In this document: positions 1-7,600 of the stretch, one piece after another
How positions within the stretch are numbered: position 1 is the stretch's first letter
Layout: each line of letters opens with the position of its first letter
From: an uncultured bacterium
Lineage (GTDB): Bacteria > Eisenbacteria > RBG-16-71-46 > CAIMUX01
Reading direction: 5' to 3'
Assembly (NCBI GenBank): GCA_946886185.1
Contig: CAMPIC010000002.1
Location: 1-21,779, forward strand
Length of the DNA stretch: 21,779 bases
Made by a program: the position numbers and the translations under genes
The notes under the pieces: generated by a model
The model's database searches: none
Told to the model about the DNA's origin: nothing
Seen by the model: the letters and a program-made list of their open reading frames with translations, nothing else

Positions 1-579
1 CGGCCTGCCTATGTAGGAGACATTCCCGGAGAACAGGCAGTCGATCACCTCGAGTCGATCCATCAAGACAGTCAATCCGGCAGCGCCGACGGCGGGATTT
101 GTGACAACATTGTCCTTTATGACGCAGGACGCAAGGGACGCATACTTCCCCTGCGAGATGGTGATCCCGGCGTGGTTTTCCGAGAACTCCACGCCGCGAA
201 AGACCACCGAGTCCACATCCTGCGCTCCGTGTATATTGCTGCCCCCACGAAAGCTGACACCCTCGATCACCAGGTAGTCGCAGTCAAGGAACGCGACATG
301 GTTCGGAAGCACAACCACTTCGTCGGAACCGCTCCCGATGATGGTGACGCTGCGCCTCAGCCCGCCTTCCTGATTCCACTCGTGCACACCGGGGAGAATC
401 ACGATCGAGTCCCCGTCCGAATACTCCACCAGGATCTCTGTGATCGATCCATCCCCGCTCGTTCCGTCGGCTGAGGCTGTCCACGTGCGGGCCCGAACCG
501 GCGCGATCGCCAAGCCGGAGATCACTACCACGACGAGCGTCAACCTCGTGACGGCGGATAGTTGACAGGGTCGTTCCAT
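1..579 (-). CDS. Exported right-handed beta-helix protein, N-terminal part (runs off left edge)
   Basis: An open minus-strand frame of 193 codons runs from an ATG at 579 to the window edge without a stop. The N-terminus is a signal peptide: a short charged start, the hydrophobic run LTLVVVVISGLAIA and an APVRA cleavage-like end near residue 32. After it come SDGDSIVILPGVHEW, SVTIIGSGS, LVIEGVSF, VVFRGVEF and LEVIDCLFSGN. This is the repeating short beta-strand pattern of right-handed parallel beta-helix proteins (pectate-lyase-like or DUF1565-like), where an early DGDxIxxxPG segment is typical. The start follows the stop of the upstream FlgD-like fragment in a TGATATG arrangement. No good Shine-Dalgarno is visible, so translational coupling is likely. 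The same frame is open further upstream, but the signal peptide fixes the start at 579. The protein is probably secreted or surface exposed; its ligand or enzymatic activity cannot be told from this part. Confidence 0.75.
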   Translation of the reverse strand, partial: MERPCQLSAVTRLTLVVVVISGLAIAPVRARTWTASADGTSGDGSITEILVEYSDGDSIVILPGVHEWNQEGGLRRSVTIIGSGSDEVVVLPNHVAFLDCDYLVIEGVSFRGGSNIHGAQDVDSVVFRGVEFSENHAGITISQGKYASLASCVIKDNVVTNPAVGAAGLTVLMDRLEVIDCLFSGNVSYIGRP

Positions 580-580
580 A

Positions 581-829
581 TCAGCGAACAAGGACCACCC
601 GGCGCGTCGACGTACCGGCTCCATTGTCCAATCGCAGGAAGTAGACGCCGCTCGGACCGCGAGGCTTCCACGTAGTCTGTTTGGTTCCATTGTCGCCTCC
701 CATGCCTTCGGCGAGTCTCGCGATGCGCCTGCCGGCCACGTCGAACGCCTCCAGCACGTAACGCCGCCCGGCGGAAACGGTATACTCGAGGAGAACGTCC
801 CGGCCACCGGGCCGGATGCTGGCCCGCAA
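581..829 (-). pseudogene. C-terminal FlgD-like (T9SS-style) domain, remnant of a larger exported protein
   Basis: The 82-residue frame ends in a typical FlgD-like Ig tail: VLEAFDVAGRRIARL, a Trp strand, then GPSGVYFLRLDNG and RRVVLVR before the TGA at 581-583. Such domains normally close secreted proteins of several hundred residues. Here there is no proper N-terminus: the first usable codon is TTG 827-829, with no ribosome binding site. Four codons upstream the frame hits TGA (839-841). Beyond it the frame reads VEASPTFESGVQLG, which looks like the preceding linker, and a second frame (ESIEAFPDGIVVCEAE) looks coding further up. This suggests a nonsense mutation plus a frameshift, with everything beyond about 972 replaced by the left copy of the dispersed repeat. 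I therefore call it the decayed 3' end of a truncated gene. It could still be translated weakly as a leader for the beta-helix gene that starts 1 bp after it. Confidence 0.6.
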
Positions 830-972
830 CTCGGCTGCTCAACCGAGCTGGACGCCTGACTCGAACGTCGGGGAAGCTTCGACTCCGCCTCGCAGACAAC
901 GATTCCGTCCGGAAACGCTTCGATCGATTCCTTCATGCGCTCGATCGAGCGGCGTAGAATGACGAATTCAGG

Positions 973-1146
973 CTAATCAACTGGCCGCCATGCATTTGCC
1001 CAGTCCCGCTTTGGGTGGGGTTGTACAGCCGCCAGAAAAGCGTCCCTCTGCGTTGCCACGGTCCTGTAAATCCTGGATTACACAGCGGGACAGCGACACG
1101 GCTTCAAAGCCACTCTACGCTCCGAGAGCATCTGCCACTAGCTCCC
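973..1146 (+). repeat. Left copy of 174-bp direct repeat (duplicate of sucA 3' end and flank)
   Basis: This segment aligns with 4450-4622 in the same orientation, with 12 substitutions and one single-base indel by my manual alignment. All differences lie in the first ~97 bases. The last 76 bases (1071-1146) are identical to 4547-4622. The identical part includes the reverse complement of the last ten codons of sucA, the LVADALGA end and the TAG stop, so the copy is derived from that gene end. Both copies keep an open minus-strand frame after the sucA stop to a stop at the same aligned place, but no protein family is recognised there. Confidence 0.85.
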
Positions 1147-1154
1147 AGCGACGC

Positions 1155-1359
1155 GATGGCCCACGCGCTGCAGCAGCGGTGGGACTCCGCCTGGAGCTCC
1201 TACGACGAAGCCGTGGGTTCCCGCACCGGAATCGTCGAGCTGCGTTGCGACTGCGCGTTCGATCTGCTGCGGGCTGGCGAGATCAACGACGAAGTCGAAA
1301 CCTTCCCGGCCATCGAGCGCGTCCTCATCGAACCCGATGGCGCGCTACCGCTTCCGTGA
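1155..1359 (+). CDS. Unrecognised small ORF or gene fragment abutting the left repeat
   Basis: Starting from ATG 1155 the frame encodes 67 residues, including MAHALQQRWDSAWSSYDEA, GIVELRCDCAFDLLRAGEIN and ERVLIEPDGALPLP, and stops at 1357-1359. Third codon positions are mostly G or C (roughly 80% by eye). The complementary frames look like shadows of a plus-strand gene, so the stretch looks truly coding. There is no Shine-Dalgarno before the ATG, and the coding character begins within nine bases of the repeat end at 1146. It is therefore probably the 3' end of a gene whose 5' part was lost when the repeat arrived. It overlaps the end of the convergent lipoprotein gene by 15 bp. I do not recognise the family; a chance open frame is the alternative. 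Confidence 0.4.
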
Positions 1360-3366
1360 GTCTGGCTGCTTCACGTACAAGATCCAGACATCGGAGATGT
1401 TGCTCGGACCTTCCGTGGCTGTAAAACAGACGCGTGTGCCGTTCGGTAACCAGTCCGATGGAAACCCCGCGGAGGCCGGCCCAGAGCTCCAACTCACGAG
1501 ATCGAGCCCGGCACTGGACATCGTCCAGATGCCTGGTCCCGAACGTCCCCTGCCGAATGCGATTCTCTGGCTGTCTGGAGACCAAGCAGGGGAAACGTCC
1601 GTTCCTCCGAACGTGATCTTGACCGGATCCCCTCCTGACGCCGGAACCATCCAAATGTTGGAATCCTGATTCCCCGGTGCACTTCCGCGCGTCGAATCGA
1701 AAACGATACGATCCCCATTCGGCGACCACCGGGCGGTGAAGATGTCCTCGTGCGGTCCTCCTGCGAGAAACTGGGGAGAATCTCCGTCCGAGGACACAGT
1801 CCAGAGTTCCGCGGCTGCATTGGAGAGGGCGAGCACGAAGACGATCTCGGTTCCGTCGCGCGACCAATCGCACGCAACTACATCGCGTTTTCCATGGGCG
1901 TAGAGGCGGCGAGGTTTCGCTCCTACGACGGCGTCGATCGTCCAAATCTCTGCCGCACCGGACTTGGTATACCCTGTGTACACGTACACGAGCCGCGTGC
2001 CGTCGGGTGACCAACAGGGATGGGACTCGTCTCCCGGCGAATGAGTGAGCTGAATCGGTTCCCCTGTTTCCGCTGAAAGTAGAAAGAGATCCCGAGGAAG
2101 TGGTCCTCCGAAGTTTGCGGACACTGCGATGGTGCTCCCGTCGGGAGACCATCGAGGATCAAAGGCTCCCCAACCCGCCACGGTCGTCGTCAAGCGAGTT
2201 AGCCGCGAAGTCGAGTGCGTCGCCCGGTTCGAGAGCGTCGACGGATTCCCAGCGGCGTCAGCTACCCGCAGAGCAAAGTGGTACTCCGTCAGTGTCTCGA
2301 GACCCGAGACTCGCATCGTTTCGACCGTGCCCGCCGAGCCCGGCCGAGGCACTACACGTACCGGCACGGCATTATCCCAGGACTCGTCATCGATGGGGAT
2401 CGTTGAGTACCGAAGGTCATATCTGTCCGCCTGTCCCTCGACTCCATCGTCCCCCGGTGCCGTCCAGCTGAGTTTGATGCTGTTCTGCTGCACGTCGATG
2501 ACGCGGAGATCGGACACAGAATCGGGAGGGATGGTGTCTCGATCGGTGACTGCGACTACTTCATTCGAAAGCTCGGACCAGTTTCCCGCCGCATCGGTGG
2601 AGCGAAGAGCAAAATGGTAGGTCGTGGCTCCAAGCAGTCCGGAAACCAGGAACGACTCACTAGCTCCACTAGGTGCCGGATCCGGGAGCCCGGAAACGGA
2701 GAAGGCCTCTTCCCACGTCTCGAGGTCGAGCGGACTTTGTGCGTAGCGCAGGTCGTAAGCTGCAGCCTGCCCTACCTCACCATCACCGCCTGGCGCAGTC
2801 CAGGCCAGTAAGACGGCGGTCGCTTTCAACCCGTCGACCCGAAGGTCAGACACTGCCGACGGAGCGATCGCGTCGGCTACGTTCGTCGACGCCACGTTGG
2901 ATAGTGCTGACCAGTTGGGAATCTCGTCGGCAGCTTTGACTCCGAAATGCCAGATCCCAAGAGCGAGATCCGCTACTTCGAGGCTTTCCTTCTGTCCAGC
3001 TGAGCGCGGGACAGAAGGAAAGGGCAGGCTCAACGCCGTATCGAAGACCGCTTCTGACATCGGATCTGCCGAATAGCGAATTGCATACTGCGCCGTTTGT
3101 CCCTCTGATCCGTCATCACCGGGAGCCGTCCAGGTCAGCTCGATCGTCCCGGCCAAACCGGCTTCGGCCCGAAAATCGGTGATGACGGCGGGGGGCGTCG
3201 TGTCCGGTGGTGGAGGCTGAGTCCCTTCGTCGTCATTGCATCCCCAGCTGGCCACGAGCAACGCAAGCGCGCAAGCGAACATCCAGCGATGCCCGGATAT
3301 CCTCGGTTGCGGTTTCATCACTTGCAGATGCTCGCGATGGCCACTCCATTTGGCGATCCCTGACAT
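1345..3366 (-). CDS. Lipoprotein with three fibronectin type III domains and a TolB-like beta-propeller
   Basis: I chose ATG 3366 because a GGAG lies 8 bases upstream. ATG 3318 is a good alternative that leaves a shorter n-region; the frame is open to 3549 but overlaps the HINT gene. A hydrophobic run FACALALLVASWG precedes a Cys at residue 43 and a Pro-rich spacer, so it is a lipoprotein with a slightly atypical lipobox (SWGC). Residues ~60-365 hold three FN3 domains, each with a (L/K)xWTAPGDDG-type strand, a YxxRYS/YDLRYA strand and a YHFALR-type strand. Residues ~375-665 hold about six PD40/TolB-type blades (WSPDGSTIAV, WSPDGTRLVY, WSRDGTEIVF, WSPNGDRIVF, WSPDSQRIAF, WLPNGTRVCF). The role is inferred to be binding or scaffolding at the envelope; no catalytic motif is seen. 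It lies 163 bp downstream of the HINT gene on the same strand and may be co-transcribed with it. Confidence 0.85.
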   Translation of the reverse strand: MSGIAKWSGHREHLQVMKPQPRISGHRWMFACALALLVASWGCNDDEGTQPPPPDTTPPAVITDFRAEAGLAGTIELTWTAPGDDGSEGQTAQYAIRYSADPMSEAVFDTALSLPFPSVPRSAGQKESLEVADLALGIWHFGVKAADEIPNWSALSNVASTNVADAIAPSAVSDLRVDGLKATAVLLAWTAPGGDGEVGQAAAYDLRYAQSPLDLETWEEAFSVSGLPDPAPSGASESFLVSGLLGATTYHFALRSTDAAGNWSELSNEVVAVTDRDTIPPDSVSDLRVIDVQQNSIKLSWTAPGDDGVEGQADRYDLRYSTIPIDDESWDNAVPVRVVPRPGSAGTVETMRVSGLETLTEYHFALRVADAAGNPSTLSNRATHSTSRLTRLTTTVAGWGAFDPRWSPDGSTIAVSANFGGPLPRDLFLLSAETGEPIQLTHSPGDESHPCWSPDGTRLVYVYTGYTKSGAAEIWTIDAVVGAKPRRLYAHGKRDVVACDWSRDGTEIVFVLALSNAAAELWTVSSDGDSPQFLAGGPHEDIFTARWSPNGDRIVFDSTRGSAPGNQDSNIWMVPASGGDPVKITFGGTDVSPAWSPDSQRIAFGRGRSGPGIWTMSSAGLDLVSWSSGPASAGFPSDWLPNGTRVCFTATEGPSNISDVWILYVKQPDSRKR

Positions 3367-3390
3367 GATCTGTCTCCGCACCTCGTCCCG

Positions 3391-3416
3391 TGGGGCTGTG
3401 GCGCTACAATGCCCCA
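3391..3416. other. Hairpin upstream of the FN3/TolB lipoprotein start
   Basis: TGGGGC and GCCCCA form a 6-bp stem, with TGT/ACA able to pair inside around GGCGCT. It lies 24 bases upstream of the chosen start at 3366, in the gap after the HINT gene. No T-run follows on the minus strand, so it is not a clear intrinsic terminator. It may attenuate or stabilise the message, or mean nothing. Confidence 0.25.
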
Positions 3417-3529
3417 CAATTCTGATCGCTCCATCCGAGCGAATGGCCAGGCTCTCCCCGGCCGGCCCCGGACCAAACAACTCCGCAGAGTCTGTCGACG
3501 GGGCCAAGCCGGAGTGAAGAAACCCAGCT

Positions 3530-4258
3530 CTATCGCCAGTGCGGCTCACAATCAGGAGGGCAGGGCTGCTGTTGCTCGTACGGCAAGTCCTTGTTGTGTA
3601 CGATCAACTCCTCCGCGATGTATGTCCCAACTTCGACTGCAATGTTGTAAACGAAAACAGTTTCGTCCTGCCGTTCGATGGAGAGAAGCGGAGTCGATAA
3701 TCCATTCCCCGCGACCAGCTGGGCTCCTAGCAGAAGATCTTCCACTTTCACCCACCCGCTGTCAGTCAGAAATGGATGCGTTCCGGTGACTCCGATTTTC
3801 CCATTGATCCGAAAGTATGAGGCAACCTGGTAGGGCTCGTGGACCTTGGTAACGAAAGAGGACACAAGTCTCTTGGTGGCTTCGTCCCAAGCGAGCACGA
3901 CGTCGCCCTCGCGGACCTTCTCGATCGGCTTGGTGGTGCCATCACCCATAGTGATCGTGGTCCCGGCTACGAAGCACGAACCCGAGCATTCACAAACCTC
4001 CCAAACTCCTACACCACTGTTGCACCCCACTCCGGTCCAATGACACCTCCATTCGCGGTAGCCACCAGCACACTCCTTCCATTCGATCCACGACTGACAG
4101 TTTGGATGTGGGGCGCACGACACTTCGCTGCAGCTCGGTGCCGCTTCGGACGAGGAACAGATGATTAGGACCAAGCAAAGCGCGCCAACGATCCCCGCGC
4201 CGATGGCGCGAATGGGAATCTCGTATTGGCGAAAATACTCACGAGAGGTTGCCGGCAA
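3530..4258 (-). CDS. Exported HINT (intein/hedgehog-like, pretoxin-HINT type) protein, frame set by a TC repeat
   Basis: The in-frame stretch from TTG 4258 encodes 242 residues. Residues ~18-40 are a signal or anchor (IGAGIVGALCLVLIICSSSEA). Residues 43-95 are Cys-rich, about ten Cys. Residues 95-222 form a HINT domain: C95 FVAGTTITMGDG, a KPIEKVREGDVVLAWD strand, block-B-like TGTH (T158, H161) followed by PFLTDSGWV, then VFVYNIAVEVGTYIAEEL and the terminal IVHN (H221, N222). The order matches PT-HINT/bacterial intein-like domains, with Cys, TxxH and HN all present, so self-cleavage is possible. The residue after HN is Lys, not Cys/Ser/Thr, so splicing is not expected. Only 20 residues follow, with two Cys. 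TTG 4258 has no Shine-Dalgarno. The likely real start is ATG 4287-4289, behind a perfect AGGAGGT but out of frame across a (TC)13 tract (see repeat). In this sequence the gene is probably OFF. Confidence 0.8.
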   Translation of the reverse strand: MPATSREYFRQYEIPIRAIGAGIVGALCLVLIICSSSEAAPSCSEVSCAPHPNCQSWIEWKECAGGYREWRCHWTGVGCNSGVGVWEVCECSGSCFVAGTTITMGDGTTKPIEKVREGDVVLAWDEATKRLVSSFVTKVHEPYQVASYFRINGKIGVTGTHPFLTDSGWVKVEDLLLGAQLVAGNGLSTPLLSIERQDETVFVYNIAVEVGTYIAEELIVHNKDLPYEQQQPCPPDCEPHWR

Positions 4259-4284
4259 GAGAGAGAGAGAGAGAGAGAGAGAGA
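4259..4284. repeat. (GA)13 / (TC)13 dinucleotide tract at the 5' end of the HINT gene
   Basis: Thirteen uninterrupted GA units on the plus strand, read as TC on the coding strand. They begin two bases after ATG 4287-4289 and end one base before TTG 4258. With 13 units the ATG reads M-S-(LS)n and stops after 16 residues at TGA 4239-4241. With 14 or 11 units the ATG would run into the HINT frame. Dinucleotide tracts this long are rare in GC-rich bacterial DNA and are classic slipped-strand mispairing sites. Confidence 0.9.
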
Positions 4285-4286
4285 CT

Positions 4287-4302
4287 CATCGAGTTACCTC
4301 CT
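4287..4302 (-). promoter_or_regulatory. Strong Shine-Dalgarno and ATG start for the HINT gene
   Basis: On the minus strand AGGAGGT (4302-4296) is followed by six bases and ATG (4289-4287). This is the best ribosome binding site in the region and marks the start actually used. The downstream HINT frame is reached only if the TC tract has 14 units, 11 units, or another count differing by a multiple of three. Confidence 0.75.
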
Positions 4303-4371
4303 GAGTTTGCAGCCATGCTCGCGCGGGTGAGGCTTCCCAAGTGAAGTGTGCGGCCCTCACGAGCGTCTACG

Positions 4372-4400
4372 ACGATAACGCCTCTCTCGTCGCCTGTCAA
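4372..4400 (-). promoter_or_regulatory. Sigma70-like promoter for the HINT gene
   Basis: Minus strand: a perfect -35 TTGACA (4400-4395), a 17-bp spacer, and a -10 TATCGT (4377-4372, four of six). The expected transcription start is near 4365, giving a leader of about 75 nt before the ATG at 4289. It lies between the right repeat copy and the HINT gene, so the island has its own promoter. Activity is unproven. Confidence 0.55.
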
Positions 4401-4449
4401 ATATAGAATTGGATGATGGGCAGCAACCTCCGGCCGTTTGGACGGAAGA

Positions 4450-4622
4450 TTAATTAACTGGCCGCCACGCATTGGCCCGGTCCTGCTTTAGATGGGGTTG
4501 CACAGCCGCCAGAAAAGCGTCCCTCTGCGTACCACGGACCTGTAGATCCTGGATTACACAGCGGGACAGCGACACGGCTTCAAAGCCACTCTACGCTCCG
4601 AGAGCATCTGCCACTAGCTCCC
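4450..4622 (+). repeat. Right copy of 174-bp direct repeat, covering the sucA 3' end
   Basis: Partner of 973-1146. Bases 4591-4622 are the last codons and stop of sucA; 4450-4590 are its downstream flank. The sucA C-terminus (QQRELVADALGA) matches the usual end of this family (E. coli ends with a QQQDLVNDAL-type sequence). The gene end is therefore native and this copy is the likely source or chromosomal attachment side. The element-side boundary at about 4450 is approximate. Confidence 0.85.
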
Positions 4623-7600
4623 GCTGCTGGCGGAGGTGCAACCAGGATGCACCCACGGCGGGGCTGGCCGCAGGCGCTCGGCCCGCGTAGCGAAGCGTCG
4701 CTCGCTCGGGCAGCAGTGCCGCGATCCGCTCCTGGATGAAGGTCCACGCCCCCATGTTCCGCGGTTCCTCCTGGACCCAGACGAACTCACGCGCATCCGG
4801 ATACAGCGCGAGGATTCCGGAGAGCTGCTTCTCCGGGAAAGGATAGAGCTGCTCGACACGGATGACTGCCCGCCCATCGTCGATCGGCGAAACCGATTCC
4901 GGAACGGCGGCAGCGGTACCGGCCGCGCGAGCTGGCGACTCCGCGGATTCCGCCACGGTGGTACGCGCGGCGACGAGGTCGTAATACACCTTGCCGGAGC
5001 ACAGGAGGATCCGACGCACGTTCTCCGGACGCTGCACGGAAGGATCGTCGAGCACTCTCTGGAAATGCCCGCTCGTGAACTCCTCGATCCGCGAGCTCGC
5101 CGCCGGAAGTCGCAGGAGGCTCTTCGGAGTGAACACGATCAACGGGCACCGGTACTTCGGCAGCATCTGCCGGCGCAGGAGGTGGAAGATCTGCGCGGGC
5201 GTGGTGCAGTTCGCCACCTGCAGATTTCCCTCGGCGCAGAGCTGGAGGAAGCGCTCGATGCGGCCGCTGGAGTGCTCCGGACCTTGCCCCTCGTATCCGT
5301 GAGGCAGGAACATCACGAGCCCGCTCAGCCGGCCCCACTTCCTCTCCGCGGATGCGATGAACTGGTCGATGATGACCTGGGCTCCGTTCACGAAGTCGCC
5401 AAACTGCGCCTCCCAGATCGTGAGCGAGTTCGGCTCGGCCAGGCTGTAGCCGTACTCGAATCCCAGGACCGCCGCCTCGGAAAGCAAGCTGTCGTACACC
5501 TCGAAGCGGCCCTGCTCCTCGAACATGTTTGCGAGCGGAGCGAACTCCTGCCCGTTCTCTTGATCCACCAGCATCGCATGGCGATGGCTGAAGGTTCCGC
5601 GCGAGCTGTCCTGGCCGGAAAGGCGCACGTGATATCCGTCTTGCACGAGCGTGGCGTAGGCCATGATCTCGCCGAAGGCCCAGTCGAGGCCGTGCCCTTC
5701 CTTGGCCGCCGCTTCGCGCTTCTTGAAGAGCGCGACCAGCTTGGGATGCAGATGGAATCCATCGGGCACCCGCGCAGACCGCTGCACGAGATCGAGCAAC
5801 CGCTCGCGCGACACTCCGGTCTCCACTTCCTCGGCGGGCGGAGTGCGAGAAAATCCGGTCCACGGGCCGTCCGGCTCCGCGGCGTAGTCCTCTCCCTTGG
5901 GACGTTTGGTCTTGATCGACGCGAGCGCGTGGTCGAGCTCGTCCGCGGCTCGCTTGTCCATCTCGTCGACTTCTTGCGGCGAAACGACTCCGGCCGCGAT
6001 GAGCCGCTCCGTGTACACCTTCTTTACCGAGGGATGCCGCTTGATTTTCGCGTAGAGCACCGGCTGCGTGAAGGTCGGCTCGTCTCCTTCGTTGTGACCG
6101 TGCCGGCGATAGCACACCATGTTGATCACGACGTCGTTGTGGAAGCGGCGGCGATAGCCCATCGCGAGCCGGACCACATGCACGACGGCTTCCGGATCGT
6201 CTCCATTCACGTGGAAAATCGGCACCTGGATCATCTTCGCCACGTCGGTCGCGTAGAGCGTCGAGCGTGCTTCCGCGGGAGTGGTGGTGAACCCGATCTG
6301 GTTGTCGATCACCACATGGATCGTGCCGCCCGTGCAGTAGCCCCGGAGCTGCGACAGGTTGAGGGTTTCGGCGACCATGCCCTGACCCGCGAAGGCCGCG
6401 TCTCCGTGCATCACCACCGGCACGATGGTCCGTCCTTCCGGATCCCCGTGCTTCACCTGCTTCGCGCGCGTGCGTCCTTCGACGACGGCGTTGACCGCCT
6501 CGAGGTGCGACGGATTGGAGGTGAGCGAGAGATGAACCGTCTCGCCGGAGCGTGTGATCCGATCCTTGGAATAACCCTTGTGATACTTCACGTCTCCGGA
6601 ACCGAACGGGATCTCGGGATTGGGCAGGTCCTCGAACTCGGAAAAGATCGACGCCTTGGACTTCCCGACGGTGTTGCACAGGACATTGAGACGTCCCCGG
6701 TGCGCCATCCCCAGGACCAGCTCTTCGATTCCGTGCGCGGGAGCATCCTCGACGATCGTGTCGAGCAGCGGGATGAGCGACTCCGCCCCTTCCAACGAAA
6801 ATCGCTTCTGCCCGATGAAGCGGATGTGCAGGAACTTCTCGAACTGCTCGGCATCCGAGATCCGGGAGAGGATCCAGCGACGCTCGTCATCGCTCAGCTC
6901 CGGGCGATTGAAGTTCGTCTCGATCCGCTTGCGGATCCAGTCGCGCTTGGCGGCGTCCTGGATGTGCGCGTACTCGATCCCGATGCTTCCGCAGTAGATG
7001 CTCCGGCACGTCTCCAGGATCTGGCGGAGAGTCTGGACGTGCCCACCGGGGAGATCGCCCGCGAGGAATTCCTTGTCGAGATCCTCTTCCGTGAAGCCCC
7101 AATACGCCGGGTCGACCTCCGGAAAGTGCGGCGGAGTCTCGGCGAGCGGATCGACGTGCGCGATGCGATGCCCGCGGACGCGGAAGGAATGGATCAAACG
7201 CAACGAGGCCGACTGTCGGGCAAGGAGCGCCTCGTCGATGCGGTGCAGGGGGAACGTCGAGTCGCCGAGCGCTTGTTCACCGGCATCATCGCTCGACGTC
7301 GCGGCACCGGGACCGCCGGTCGCGGACTGGTCACGCGAGACAGCTGTCTCGGCTTCGGGGTGGGTCGGCGCAGTAACGGGCGACTGGGTAGTGGCGCGGG
7401 TCGGAGCGTCCAAAACTGCAGATCCCGGTCCGCTCGCGGCGTGGCCGTTCTTGGTCCGGCCAATTTCCGCGTGGCCGTTTCCCGCGCGCGACGGATCGGC
7501 GGTTCCCAACACGCCGGAGGCTTCCGCCCAGGCCGCCGAAAGTTGATCCAACGGAATGAGCGGCTCGCCACCGGGAGTCACGCCCAACTTCGCGAAATAC

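Noticed and set aside
4239..4472. 77-codon minus-strand frame starting near the right repeat
   Set aside because: Upstream codons show no family resemblance and begin in the repeat. Only its last 16 codons matter, as the OFF-state product of ATG 4289.
4450..4590. Open minus-strand frame directly after the sucA TAG (SGFEAVSLSRCVIQDLQ...), suggesting stop readthrough
   Set aside because: The sucA C-terminus is already complete at LVADALGA, and the left copy differs by an indel that changes the frame; substitutions show no bias toward silent positions.
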